DNA from: Hydrogenibacillus schlegelii
GTDB lineage: Bacteria; Bacillota; Bacilli; Thermicanales; DSM-22653
Direction: 5' to 3'
Length of the DNA stretch: 64,000 nt
Assembly: GCF_001653195.1 (NCBI RefSeq)
Contig: NZ_JXBB01000002.1
Span: forward strand, 22,445 to 86,444
In this document: in pieces, positions 16,035 to 24,470 of the stretch
Layout: each line of letters starts with the position of its first letter
Position numbering within the stretch: the first letter of the stretch is position 1
Position numbers and translations under genes: made by a program
Notes under the pieces: generated by a model
Databases searched by the model: none
What the model saw: only the letters and a program-made list of their open reading frames with translations
What the model was told of the DNA's origin: nothing

Positions 16035-17127
16035 CGTCCGTCACCTCCTCCGACGCCGGCGTGACCGCCTCGACGATGACGCCGGCTTCGGTGAGAAAGG
16101 CCCGCGCCGCCGTCAGTTCCGCCGGCGTTCCGGTGAGGCGGACGGTCAGGGTGCCGAAGGGGACGTCTTTCAGGCGCTTGATCTCCCCCCGGAGGATGTT
16201 CACCTCGACGTCGTGGCTCCGGATGAGCCGGTGGATGATCGGCGCTTCGGCGACCGCGCCGACGAAGACGAGCCGGAGCGCCTCGGTGCGCCGCCCGTCC
16301 CCTTCCGCCGGTCCGGAGGCGCCTTTGCCGTCGGAGGGGGGATCAAAGACTTCGGCGATGAAACGTCGGGCGACGGCCGACTTCGGCCGGCTGAAGACGT
16401 CCGGGACCGGTCCGACCTCCTGGATCACGCCCCGGTCGAGGACGGCGACCCGATCGCAAATTTTTTCGATGACGTGCATCTCGTGGGTGATGAGGACGAC
16501 GGTGATGCCGAAGCGGCGGTTGATCGAAAGGATCAAGTCGAGGATGTCGTCCGTCGTCTTCGGGTCAAGGGCGCTCGTCGCCTCGTCGGACAGAAGGATG
16601 TCTGGCTCGTTGGCGAGGGCCCGGGCGATGCCGACCCGCTGTTTTTCCCCTCCGGAAAGCTGCGCCGGATAGGCGTCCCGCCGGTGCCGGAGGCCGACGA
16701 GGTCGAGAAGCGCTTCCACCCGAGCCTGGGCCCGGTCCTTCGGCCAACCGGCGAGCTCGAGGGGAAAGCGGACGTTTTCAAAGACCGTGCGGGACCAGAG
16801 CAGGTTGAAGTGCTGGAAGATCATGCCGATTTTCATCCGTTTTTTCCGGAGCGCCTCCGGGGAAAGGGTCGCCAGATCGACGCCGTCGACCCACACCCGG
16901 CCGCCGGTCGGTCGCTCCAAAAAGTTGATCAGCCGGATGAGGGTGCTCTTCCCGGCGCCGCTTTCGCCGATGACGCCGAAGATTTCGCCGCGGCGGATGG
17001 TGAGGTTGATGTTTTTCAGCGCTTCGACGGGCGCGCCGCGGCCTACGTATACTTTTTGTACATTTTCGAGCCGAATGATCGTCTCCTCATCGGGCGGGAT
17101 TTCCACCGGGGCGGTCGCGGCGAGCAT
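16024..17127 (-). CDS. metN: Methionine ABC transporter ATP-binding protein
   Basis: This 367-residue ATPase has Walker A GESGAGKST near residue 56, the Q-loop FQHFNLL, signature LSGGEKQR near 158, and a Walker B region reading LLSDEATSALDP, where the usual Leu-Asp-Glu is Ser-Asp-Glu as in other MetN proteins. The H-loop His is in ITHEMHV. After residue 275 comes a C-terminal NIL/C2 regulatory domain (LRLVFVGAVAEAPIIHRLIRSH), which in MetN binds methionine and inhibits transport. GGAAGGAGGAGG precedes the ATG. It is the first gene after the SAM riboswitch. Confidence 0.95.
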   Translation of the reverse strand: MLAATAPVEIPPDEETIIRLENVQKVYVGRGAPVEALKNINLTIRRGEIFGVIGESGAGKSTLIRLINFLERPTGGRVWVDGVDLATLSPEALRKKRMKIGMIFQHFNLLWSRTVFENVRFPLELAGWPKDRAQARVEALLDLVGLRHRRDAYPAQLSGGEKQRVGIARALANEPDILLSDEATSALDPKTTDDILDLILSINRRFGITVVLITHEMHVIEKICDRVAVLDRGVIQEVGPVPDVFSRPKSAVARRFIAEVFDPPSDGKGASGPAEGDGRRTEALRLVFVGAVAEAPIIHRLIRSHDVEVNILRGEIKRLKDVPFGTLTVRLTGTPAELTAARAFLTEAGVIVEAVTPASEEVTDGAL

Positions 17128-17141
17128 GCCGCCTCCTCCTT

Positions 17142-17188
17142 CCTAAGCGAAACCTCCTAAGCGAAACCTTTCCGGCCTAAGCGAAACC
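17142..17188 (-). repeat. Three copies of a 13-base direct repeat in the metN leader
   Basis: GGTTTCGCTTAGG on the minus strand occurs at 17154-17142, 17168-17156 and 17188-17176, directly upstream of the metN ribosome binding site and downstream of the riboswitch terminator. Unequal spacing (14 and 20 bases) argues against a simple helical-phase binding array. The role is unknown. Confidence 0.8.
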
Positions 17189-17246
17189 CTTCCGGCCGAA
17201 AGCTTCCTCACGGCGTCCATCTTCACCGAACCCCGGTTTTGCGCAT

Positions 17247-17287
17247 AAAAAAACCTTTCCGCCCGGCCGGCGACCGGCACGGAAAGG
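17247..17287 (-). terminator. SAM riboswitch expression-platform terminator
   Basis: The minus strand has CCTTTCCG pairing with CGGAAAGG around a GC-rich inner hairpin, followed by TTTTTTT, directly after the S-box aptamer. It should form when SAM is bound. Confidence 0.93.
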
Positions 17288-17296
17288 AGTCGCCTC

Positions 17297-17410
17297 CCTT
17301 ATCTGCCGGTAAGTCACCGCTCAGGCCTTACCGCTGGAATTGGCACCTTGGCACGGACGTGCCGGTTGCCGGGCTTCATCGGGCCAGTCCCTCCGCCGCT
17401 CTGGATAAGG
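17297..17410 (-). promoter_or_regulatory. SAM-I riboswitch (S-box) controlling metNIQ
   Basis: On the minus strand all conserved S-box blocks are present in order: CTTATCCAGAGCGG, GGAGGGACTGG, CCCGATGAAGCCCGGCAACC, AAGGTGCCAATTCC and the closing AGATAAG (17304-17298). P1 pairs CTTATC with GATAAG. Binding SAM should terminate transcription and shut off methionine import. Confidence 0.97.
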
Positions 17411-17467
17411 GCTTATCCAGATCGATGCGATTGTCCGGAAACCCCGTTCGAAAAACTCACTGCAGCG

Positions 17468-17496
17468 ATTGTAGAGCGGTCGAGATCGTATGTCAA
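17468..17496 (-). promoter_or_regulatory. Sigma-A promoter of metNIQ
   Basis: TTGACA (17496-17491) and TACAAT (17473-17468) on the minus strand are separated by exactly 17 bases. Transcription would begin near 17461, about 50 bases before the S-box. The promoter sits just beyond the pdaA stop codon. Confidence 0.9.
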
Positions 17497-17507
17497 GCGC
17501 AAAAATT

Positions 17508-18416
17508 TCAGGTATCGTCATCGCCGGTCGACGCCCCTTCCGGCGTGAGGAGGCTCCGCTCCCGAAGCCGCCAGTCCTCGAGGCTCTGAAAGACGTACCC
17601 CTGCGCCCGGGCGTCGTCGATGATCCGGCCGAGGGCCTCGGCGTTGTCCTTGGAGACGCTGTGCAGAAGGATGACCGCGCCGGGGTGAAGCTGGCCCATC
17701 ACCTGCCGGTAGGCGACATCCGCCCCCCGGACGACGTCCCGTTCCCAATCTTTGTAAGCGACGGACCAGAAGATCGTCTCCATCCCCATTGCCCGTACCG
17801 TGCGAAGCAGCCGTTCGGAAAACACCCCCCGGGGCGGCCGGAAAAAGACGGTCGTCCGCTGCGGGGTGAGCTCCGCGATGGCGGCGTTCACCCGCTCGAT
17901 CTCCCGGCGCATCTCGGCCGGGCTCAGGGCGGACATGTCCGGGTGGCTCCACGAATGGTTGCCGACGATGTGTCCTTCGGCGACCATCCGGCGAACGAGC
18001 TCCGGCGCCGACCGGAGGTAGTGGCCGGTGACGAAAAACGTCGCCGGCACGTTCTTTTCCTTAAGCACGTCGAGAATGCGAGCCGTCTGACCGTTTTCAT
18101 AGCCGTTGTCAAACGTAAGATACAGCACCTTGCCGCCCTTTTCATCGTAAAAAAGCGCACCGTACCGCTCGATCAGCCCCTGAAACCCTTCCCGGGCGAT
18201 CGACGGCGGCCGGCCGTCGCGGCTTTTTTGAAAGCCCCAGTGGTACGCCTTCGTCTCCCCCCCGCCGGGCAGGTTCGCCTCCGACGCGGGCCGGTCGACC
18301 GATCCGGCGGAGCCCTCATCCGATGCGACGCCGAGCGCCGCCCAGGCGGCCGACCCGAACGCCGAAGCCGTGAAAACCCCGAGCGCAAGAACGGCCCGAA
18401 AGCCCAAAAATCGCAT
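17508..18416 (-). CDS. pdaA: Delta-lactam-biosynthetic peptidoglycan de-N-acetylase (PdaA-like)
   Basis: The 302-residue protein has a signal peptide (first 27 residues) and a NodB polysaccharide deacetylase domain. Motif 1 is LTFDNGYENGQTA, with the Asp-Asn pair seen in PdaA in place of Asp-Asp. HSWSHPDM supplies the metal His residues, FRPPRGVFSERLL is motif 3, and LHSVSKDNAEAL is motif 5. PdaA removes acetyl groups from MurNAc so that muramic delta-lactam forms in the spore cortex, a mark needed for germination lysis. A CATACTA box at 18471-18465 (minus strand) could be the -10 of a sigma-G promoter, but the -35 is poor. Confidence 0.9.
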   Translation of the reverse strand: MRFLGFRAVLALGVFTASAFGSAAWAALGVASDEGSAGSVDRPASEANLPGGGETKAYHWGFQKSRDGRPPSIAREGFQGLIERYGALFYDEKGGKVLYLTFDNGYENGQTARILDVLKEKNVPATFFVTGHYLRSAPELVRRMVAEGHIVGNHSWSHPDMSALSPAEMRREIERVNAAIAELTPQRTTVFFRPPRGVFSERLLRTVRAMGMETIFWSVAYKDWERDVVRGADVAYRQVMGQLHPGAVILLHSVSKDNAEALGRIIDDARAQGYVFQSLEDWRLRERSLLTPEGASTGDDDT

Positions 18417-18514
18417 GTCCGCCCCTCCCGCTCCCCGGACGGCGCCCGGGGGTTGATTCTTTTGTAGTATGGCCGGTGAGGGGCGCCGCTATCGACGGCC
18501 CGATCCCGCCGCCT

Positions 18515-18555
18515 GACGAAAACATCTGTTTTTGTCGGGCGCGGTCTGTTACAAT
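18515..18555 (+). promoter_or_regulatory. LexA operator and promoter of lexA
   Basis: An almost perfect inverted repeat (GACGAAAACA / TGTTTTTGTC, one mismatch) spans 18515-18536. It resembles the Gram-positive SOS box GAACATATGTTC. It covers the expected -35 position 17 bases before TACAAT (18550-18555). Autorepression by LexA is the obvious reading. Confidence 0.75.
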
Positions 18556-18598
18556 GGGAGCAACCGATGGAAAAATCTCCGCGAAAGGGGCGTTCCCG

Positions 18599-19240
18599 AT
18601 GTCCGACCTCTCCGACCGTCAGTGGGCGATCCTTCGGGCGATCGCCCGTTCGCTCCGGGAGCGCGGTTACCCGCCGTCGGTGCGGGAGATCGGGAAAGCC
18701 GTCGGGCTGTCGTCGACATCGTCCGTCCACTTTGAACTCAATCGCCTGGTGCAAAAAGGCGTGCTGGAAAAAGATCCGGAGCGGCCCCGGGCCCTTCGGC
18801 TGAGCGCCGAAGGGATGCGGCTTCTCGGGCCCGAGGGACGGGAGGCCCACGGCGACGTCCGCTACCTCCCGCTCGTCGGCAGGGTGACCGCCGGACGGCC
18901 GATCACCGCCGTGGAAAACATCGAGGGCTACCTCCCCTTCCCCGCCGCCCGGACGCCGGATGACGCTTTCCTCCTTCGGGTCGAAGGGGACAGCATGATC
19001 CTTGCCGGCATCTACGACGGCGACCTCGTCATCGTCGAAAAGACGCCCCATGCCAACCCCGGCGACATCGTCGTGGCGATGACCGAAGACGGAGAGGCGA
19101 CGGTGAAGCGCTTTTATCCCGATCCGGCCCGAGGCGTCGTCCGGCTGGCGGCGGAAAATCCGAACTACCCGCCGATGGAGCTGGCGACGGCGACCGTCCT
19201 CGGCCGCGTCGTCGGTCTCCTCCGCTTTTACGACCGGTAG
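18599..19240 (+). CDS. lexA: LexA repressor
   Basis: The 213-residue SOS repressor has an N-terminal winged-helix domain whose recognition region reads REIGKAVGLSSTSSVHFELNRL. The C-terminal peptidase domain has the Ala-Gly cleavage site in VGRVTAGRPI (near residue 97), the catalytic Ser in VEGDSM and the Lys in GEATVKRF. It represses DNA-repair genes until RecA filaments trigger self-cleavage. The ATG at 18599 follows GAAAGGGG; the open frame upstream is not coding. A SOS-like operator overlaps its own promoter. Confidence 0.97.
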   Translation: MSDLSDRQWAILRAIARSLRERGYPPSVREIGKAVGLSSTSSVHFELNRLVQKGVLEKDPERPRALRLSAEGMRLLGPEGREAHGDVRYLPLVGRVTAGRPITAVENIEGYLPFPAARTPDDAFLLRVEGDSMILAGIYDGDLVIVEKTPHANPGDIVVAMTEDGEATVKRFYPDPARGVVRLAAENPNYPPMELATATVLGRVVGLLRFYDR

Positions 19241-19377
19241 AGGACCGCACCGCCGGGGCCGGCGTCGCCCGAACGCCGTCCCGTCCGACCGATCGCCGGC
19301 CCGATCGCTCGAATCGCCGGCCCGGCGCGCGGGGCGGTCTCGCCCCGGCGAGCGGCATCCGCGCCTTACCGAGCGCC

Positions 19378-20673
19378 CTACAGGGCGATCCGCCCCGCTT
19401 CCGCCAACCGGACGAGGATGCCGATCAGGGCGAGCTTCACGTGGGCGTACATGAGTCCGCCCTGCAGGTAACCGCGGTAGGGGGGCCGAAGCGGCGCGTC
19501 GGCCGAAAGCTCGATCGATGCCCCCTGGACGAACGTCCCGGCGGCCATGACGACCGGGTCCCGGTATCCGGGCATCGCCCCCGGCGTCGGCCGGACGAAT
19601 GACTCGACCGGGGAGTGGGCCTGAACCGCCTCCGCAAAGCGGAGAAGCGTTTCCCGGTCGCCGAAGGAGATGGACTGAATGAGGTCCGTGCGGGGAGCCC
19701 CGGGCGGCGGATCGACCGGAAAGCCGACCGCCTGCATGACCGCCGCGGTCAGATGCGCCCCCTTGAGCGCCTCGGCGACGACGTGCGGGGCGAGAAAGAG
19801 CCCCTGATAAAATTCGCGCCAGCCCCCCGGCGCCGCCCCGACGGCGAGCCCGATCCCCGGGGCGACGAGCCGGGCGGCGATCCGCTCGATCGCCGCCCGG
19901 CGGCCGACGATGTATCCGCCGACCCGGACGAGACCGCCGCCGGGGTTTTTGATGAGAGAGCCGGCAAGGACGTCGGCGCCGGCGTGAAGCGGTTCGATCG
20001 GTTCGACGAACTCGCCGTAACAGTTGTCGACGACGGCGGTGACGGCGGCGTTTTTCATTTTGGCCGCCCGGATCGCCTCGGCGAGCTCGGCGACAAAAAA
20101 CGAGCGTCGCTCCTGATACCCCCGTGAACGTTGAAAAAACACGACCGCTGTTCGCTCGTCGATCGCCGCCCGCATCTTGTCGAGGTGGATGCCGCCGTCC
20201 GGGCGAAGGGGCACGATCCGGACGGCGATCCCGTAGTCGAGGAGGTTTCCCTGTCCGCGCCCCTCCGGACCGATCACCGGCCGGAGCGTGTCGTAGGGCT
20301 CCCCGGTGGCGATGACGAGGTTGTCGCCGGGAAGAAGGAGGCCAAAGAGGCTGGCGGCGATGGCGTGCGTCCCGGAGAGAAGATGCGGCCGGACGATCGC
20401 CGCCTCGCCGCCGAAGACGTCGGCAAAGACCGCCTCCAGCGTCTCCCGGCCGAGGTCGTGATAGCCGTAGCCGGTCGAGCCGGCAAAATGCCCTTCGCCC
20501 ACCCGATGCCGCCGGAAGGCGTCGAGCACCCGACGGACGTTTTCCAGTTCCACCGCCTCGATCGTCGAAAAGGCGGGCCGAAGCCCCGCTTCTGCCTCGG
20601 CGACGATCGCCTCCGCCCGCCTCCGGCGATCTTCATCGTCGGTTCGATCGCTTTGCGTCCACATGTCGGTCAA
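19378..20673 (-). CDS. ynbB: PLP-dependent methionine gamma-lyase family protein (YnbB / aluminium-resistance type)
   Basis: The 431-residue PLP enzyme of the Cys/Met metabolism fold contains GYGYHDLGRETLEAVFADVFGGEAA near the N-terminus. VDNCYGEF carries the Asp that contacts the PLP ring, and GSLIKNPGGGL near 245 holds the Lys that should bind PLP. FFQRSRGYQERRSF and GAMPGYRDPVVMAAG are characteristic of the YnbB branch, whose physiological reaction is not established. A TTG start at 20673 with AAGGAC upstream is used; ATG at 20664 is possible. It follows spoVK directly, as in Bacillus, except that hflX (ynbA) is absent between them. Confidence 0.88.
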   Translation of the reverse strand: MTDMWTQSDRTDDEDRRRRAEAIVAEAEAGLRPAFSTIEAVELENVRRVLDAFRRHRVGEGHFAGSTGYGYHDLGRETLEAVFADVFGGEAAIVRPHLLSGTHAIAASLFGLLLPGDNLVIATGEPYDTLRPVIGPEGRGQGNLLDYGIAVRIVPLRPDGGIHLDKMRAAIDERTAVVFFQRSRGYQERRSFFVAELAEAIRAAKMKNAAVTAVVDNCYGEFVEPIEPLHAGADVLAGSLIKNPGGGLVRVGGYIVGRRAAIERIAARLVAPGIGLAVGAAPGGWREFYQGLFLAPHVVAEALKGAHLTAAVMQAVGFPVDPPPGAPRTDLIQSISFGDRETLLRFAEAVQAHSPVESFVRPTPGAMPGYRDPVVMAAGTFVQGASIELSADAPLRPPYRGYLQGGLMYAHVKLALIGILVRLAEAGRIAL

Positions 20674-20731
20674 CGGCGTCCGTCCTTTCCCCGATGGAGC
20701 GCATCGAGCTTTTTCGTCCGGCCGTCCCCGC

Positions 20732-21670
20732 CTACAGGCCGTCCCCGTCGTCGGCGAAGTCGTCCGCCGTCAGCGTCATGAGGGCCTCCCGGGACGTCGT
20801 CCCCTGGCGCACCGTCCGGACGGCGTGCCGCCGGATCGCCCGCTCGACGGCGTTGCGGACGAAGCGGGCGTTGGCAAAGGGCACATCCCGCCTGAGCATC
20901 GCCCGGGCGATCCGCCCTTCAAGCCTGCGCCGGGCGCCGGCGTCCATGCGATACTCCCGCTCGGCGCACATCGCCTCGGCGATCTTTAACAGCTCTTCCA
21001 TCCGGTAGTCCGGGAAGACGATCTGAAGCGGGAACCGGGACGGGAGGCCGGGATTGGCCTGAAGGAAGGCGAGCATTTCCCGGTCGTAGCCGGCGAGGAT
21101 GACGATGAGGTCGTCCCGGTGGTCTTCCATCCCTTTGACGAGGGTGTCGATCGCCTCGCGGCCGAAATCTTTTTCCCCGCCCCGGATGAGGGAGTACGCC
21201 TCGTCGATGAACAAAATCCCGCCGACGGCCCGGCGGAGGAGTTCCCGCGTCTTCTGGGCCGTATGGCCGATGTACTCGCCGACGAGATCGGCCCGCTCGA
21301 CTTCAATCAGATGCCCGCGGCTTAAGACCCCGAGCTCCCGGAAAATCCGGCCGAGCAGCCGGGCGACGGTCGTTTTCCCCGTGCCGGGGTTGCCGCGGAA
21401 GATCATATGCACCGTCTGGCGTTCGGTCTTGAGCCCGTAGGCCCGGCGGCGTTCGTTGACGAGGCGCTGGGCGATGAGCGTGTAGATCAGTTTTTTGACG
21501 TCGTCCAGGCCGACGAGGCGTTCCAGCGCCCCGATCGCCTCCCGAAGCGCCTCCCGGTCGGCCACCTTGAGCTCCGGATCGGAGGCAAACCGGCGAAGGT
21601 CGTCGGCGATCCCCGCCGGAGCCGTCCGCCGGGGGTGATCGATGACGACCGACATCTGATAGCGCGGCAT
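20732..21670 (-). CDS. spoVK: Stage V sporulation protein K, AAA+ ATPase
   Basis: The 312-residue AAA+ protein of the CbbX/SpoVK family has Walker A FRGNPGTGKTTVARLLGRI near residue 90, GEYIGHTAQKTRELLRRA (pore region), Walker B ILFIDEAYSLIRG, sensor 1 VILAGY and arginine finger SRFP. SpoVK is needed for late spore maturation in Bacillus. AGAAGGAGGG precedes the ATG. A sigma-K-like promoter lies just upstream. Neighbouring ynbB conserves part of the Bacillus order. Confidence 0.93.
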   Translation of the reverse strand: MPRYQMSVVIDHPRRTAPAGIADDLRRFASDPELKVADREALREAIGALERLVGLDDVKKLIYTLIAQRLVNERRRAYGLKTERQTVHMIFRGNPGTGKTTVARLLGRIFRELGVLSRGHLIEVERADLVGEYIGHTAQKTRELLRRAVGGILFIDEAYSLIRGGEKDFGREAIDTLVKGMEDHRDDLIVILAGYDREMLAFLQANPGLPSRFPLQIVFPDYRMEELLKIAEAMCAEREYRMDAGARRRLEGRIARAMLRRDVPFANARFVRNAVERAIRRHAVRTVRQGTTSREALMTLTADDFADDGDGL

Positions 21671-21694
21671 GCTCTCCCTCCTTCTGGGCGTTCA

Positions 21695-21722
21695 TACCGT
21701 ATGCGCCGCGCCCAGAGTCGGT
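21695..21722 (-). promoter_or_regulatory. Candidate sigma-K promoter of spoVK
   Basis: On the minus strand CATACGGTA (21703-21695) fits the sigma-K -10 CATANNNTA. An AC dinucleotide lies 17 bases upstream, at 21722-21721, as the minimal -35. The start would lie about 17 bases before the spoVK ATG. Confidence 0.5.
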
Positions 21723-21956
21723 GACACGCCGCCGGATCGCCCCCGCCGGCGCTTCATCTCCCGGGCGCCCCCCGCCCTTCGGGCCGTTCGCCGATCGGCG
21801 GCAGGGGGCAGTCGTCCGGGAACGCGACCGGCCGGCGCCCCTCGGAGCGGAAGTCCGTTCGCCGGTCGATCCCGCCGGGCGGCCCGCGATCGAAAGACCG
21901 ACGGACGCCGAATCGGCCTTCGCCCGGCCCCTCGAGGGGGCGTTCCGGATCCGGCC

Positions 21957-23120
21957 TTAAAGTGCCGCCCGGACGATCGCCCGCACGTCGTCGGCATCGA
22001 GCGTCATGAAATGGCCGAACGGCCCCCGCCGGGCGAGGGATTTTTCCACGATCGCCTCGACGTCCGCCTCCGTGATGCCGAACTCCCGAAGCCGGGCCGG
22101 CGCCCCGAGGCCTTGCCAGAACGCCTCCAGCCGCTCGATCGCCGCGAGGGCGAGATCGTCGACGGATTTCCCGGCCGGATCGACGCCAAACACCCGCGTC
22201 GCGAGATTCGCCCACCGTTCCGGCCGCACCCGGTAGACGTGCCGCATCCAGTGCGGAAACAGGATCGCCAGCCCCGCGGCGTGGGGGATATCGAAGAGGG
22301 CTGAGACGGCGTGCTCGATGTTGTGCGTCGCCCAGTCGCCCTGGACGCCCATCGACAGCGTCCCGTTGAGCGCTACCGTTCCGGCGAGGAGGATCGTCTC
22401 CCGGAGCGCGAGGTCGTCGAGCCGTTCGACGAGCTTCGGCGCCGCCTCGACGATCGCCCGGAGGAGCCCTTCCGCCAGCCGGTCCGTCACCGGCGTGTTC
22501 TCCACGGTGTGGAAATACTGCTCGAAGATGTGGGACATCATATCGACGATGCCGTAGACCGTCTGGTCTTTCGGCACCGTGAGGGTGTACGCCGGATCGA
22601 GGAACGACGCCCGGGGATAGACGAGCTCCGACGACCAGCCGTACTTTTCCTTCGTCGCTTCGTTCGTGAGCACCGAGTTTTTGTTCATCTCGGAGCCGGT
22701 CGCGGCGAGGGTCAGCACCGCGTAGACGGGAAGCGCCGCCTCCGGCGTCGCCCGGCCGAGGACGACGTCCCAGATGTCCGCCTCGCCCACCGCGGCGACC
22801 GCCACGCCTTTGGCCGCGTCGAGGACGCTCCCGCCGCCGACGGCGAGGACCGCCTCGACCCTCGCTTCCCGGGCGATCGCCGCCGCCCGGCGGACGGTGC
22901 CGACGCGGGGGTTCGGTTCGACGCCGGAGACCTCAACCCATTCGACGCCGGCCTGCTTCAGCACCCGGGTGACGTCCTCGTAGGCGCCGTTTCGTTTGAT
23001 GCTCCCGCCGCCGTAGAGGAAAAGCACCCGCCGGATGCCGCCGAGGAACTCCGGCAGCCGCTCCACCGCCCCCCGGCCGAAGATGAGGCGCGTCGGGTTA
23101 TAAAATTGAAATGATTGCAT
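21957..23120 (-). CDS. Iron-containing alcohol dehydrogenase (YugJ / butanol dehydrogenase type)
   Basis: The 387-residue group III alcohol dehydrogenase has an N-terminal NAD(P) domain with VLAVGGGSVLDAAKGVA near residue 95. The metal-binding C-terminal domain holds TGSEMNKNSVLTNE, VDMMSHIFEQYF (His ligand), HNIEHAVSALFDIPHAAGLAILFPHWMRH (more His ligands, broken here by family variation) and a GPFGHF end motif. It reversibly oxidises primary alcohols. The ATG at 23120 follows GGGGGAG. It is 286 bases upstream of spoVK with no other gene between. Confidence 0.92.
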   Translation of the reverse strand: MQSFQFYNPTRLIFGRGAVERLPEFLGGIRRVLFLYGGGSIKRNGAYEDVTRVLKQAGVEWVEVSGVEPNPRVGTVRRAAAIAREARVEAVLAVGGGSVLDAAKGVAVAAVGEADIWDVVLGRATPEAALPVYAVLTLAATGSEMNKNSVLTNEATKEKYGWSSELVYPRASFLDPAYTLTVPKDQTVYGIVDMMSHIFEQYFHTVENTPVTDRLAEGLLRAIVEAAPKLVERLDDLALRETILLAGTVALNGTLSMGVQGDWATHNIEHAVSALFDIPHAAGLAILFPHWMRHVYRVRPERWANLATRVFGVDPAGKSVDDLALAAIERLEAFWQGLGAPARLREFGITEADVEAIVEKSLARRGPFGHFMTLDADDVRAIVRAAL

Positions 23121-23239
23121 GGATCTGCTCCCCCTTTGTTCATGCGACTTCGGTCGCGGATGTTCGCGCCGAAGCCGCTCGCCTTCTCCGGCTCCGTTCG
23201 GGCTTCCCGATCCGATGTTCCGGAGCGCTCCGCGGGCCG

Positions 23240-24331
23240 TCATCGATCTTCCGGCCAGCGGATCCACCGGGCGAAGTACCCCTGCTCAATCAAGGCCTTG
23301 ATCAGAATGACGACGACCGGTGCAACGAAGATGCCGACGGCGCCGAAGAGCGACGTCGAAACGATGATCGCCGCCAGCATGGTAAAGGGCGACACCCCGA
23401 GGGACTCGCCGACGATCCTCGGCTCGACGATCTGCCGCACGACCACGACGACGGCATAAAGGACCGTCACCCAAAGCGCCGTGCGATAATCGCCGACGAT
23501 GAGATGGTAGCCGATCCACGGCAGAAAAAGGGACGAAATGCCGAGGACCGGCACGAAATCCGCGATGCCGGAAAGGAGGGCGACGAAAAAGGCGTTCGGC
23601 ATCCTGAGGAGGATCATGCCGACAAAGATGATCATCGCCGTGATGGAAACGATCTTAAACTGCGCCTTCACGTAGCGGCCGAGGCCGGAGAGAACGTTTT
23701 CCTGCAGGAAGCGGACGGCCCGCCGGAGCGTCCCCGGCGCCCGGGTGTGGAATGCTTCGCGAAAGCGATCATACTCCAAGCTGAAAAAAAAGGCAATGAT
23801 CACGGCAAGCCCCCAGTGGACCACCCACTGGGTGATGCGGAACGGCACGCCCTTCACCAGGTTGAAGAGCATGAAAACGCCGTCTTTAAGCCAGGCGTTG
23901 ATCGTGTCGACCGCCTGCGTGAGATACCGCTGCACCTCCACGATCGCTTCCGGCGGGACCCGATCGAGTCGAGCCTGCAGGTGGGCGGTCTGCTGTTCAA
24001 ATTGCCGTTGCAAGTAACGCATATATTCAGGTAAATTTTGCGCCAATGAATTGAGTTCGTTGACAAGGATGACCGCGCCAAGCGTCACGAGGCCGAGCAA
24101 GATGAGCAAAAATCCGAGCATCACCACCGTCGTCGCCACCGCCCGGTGCACCCGGCGGCGGGCGAGCGCTTCGACGAACGGGTGAATGAGGGCGTAAAGA
24201 ATGAGCCCGTAGACGATTGGCTTCGCCACCCGGAAGATCAGGCTCGCCAGGAACATCAGGACATACCCCGTGAAGACGATCACGGCGATGTCGAAGATCG
24301 TCCGGGCATATTTCCGGTAATATTCGAACAC
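23240..24331 (-). CDS. AI-2E family transporter (YtvI/PerM type)
   Basis: The 363-residue membrane protein has about eight helices arranged as two N-terminal hairpins, a long soluble segment (residues 95-150, QFEQQTAHLQARLDR...), and a C-terminal bundle. The bundle contains ADFVPVLGISSLFLPW and VEPRIVGESLGVSPF, the diagnostic PerM/AI-2E motifs. Members have been proposed to export quorum signals or sodium; the substrate here is open. GTG start with AGGTGA seven bases upstream. Confidence 0.88.
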   Translation of the reverse strand: MFEYYRKYARTIFDIAVIVFTGYVLMFLASLIFRVAKPIVYGLILYALIHPFVEALARRRVHRAVATTVVMLGFLLILLGLVTLGAVILVNELNSLAQNLPEYMRYLQRQFEQQTAHLQARLDRVPPEAIVEVQRYLTQAVDTINAWLKDGVFMLFNLVKGVPFRITQWVVHWGLAVIIAFFFSLEYDRFREAFHTRAPGTLRRAVRFLQENVLSGLGRYVKAQFKIVSITAMIIFVGMILLRMPNAFFVALLSGIADFVPVLGISSLFLPWIGYHLIVGDYRTALWVTVLYAVVVVVRQIVEPRIVGESLGVSPFTMLAAIIVSTSLFGAVGIFVAPVVVILIKALIEQGYFARWIRWPEDR

Positions 24332-24395
24332 GCCGGGTTCACCTGCCGGTTTTTAGCATACCACGAAACGAGGCGGAGCAAAAGGGAAGGGGACC

Positions 24396-24434
24396 GAAGA
24401 AAAGACGAAGCCTTCGCGGCTCGAAGGCTTCGTC
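24396..24434 (-). terminator. Intrinsic terminator of the small-protein gene
   Basis: A perfect 13-bp stem (GACGAAGCCTTCG and its complement) with a 5-base loop is followed on the minus strand by a T-rich tract (TTTTCTTC). It is 37 bases after the stop of the gene at 24471. Confidence 0.8.
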
Positions 24435-24470
24435 CCGCGCTGCCGGTTGGATTCCTAAGGTCCCCGGCGG

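Noticed and set aside
17508..17600. Minus-strand overlap of pdaA with the metN promoter as evidence of cotranscription
   Set aside because: The promoter lies beyond the pdaA stop and drives metNIQ independently; read-through would still face the S-box terminator.
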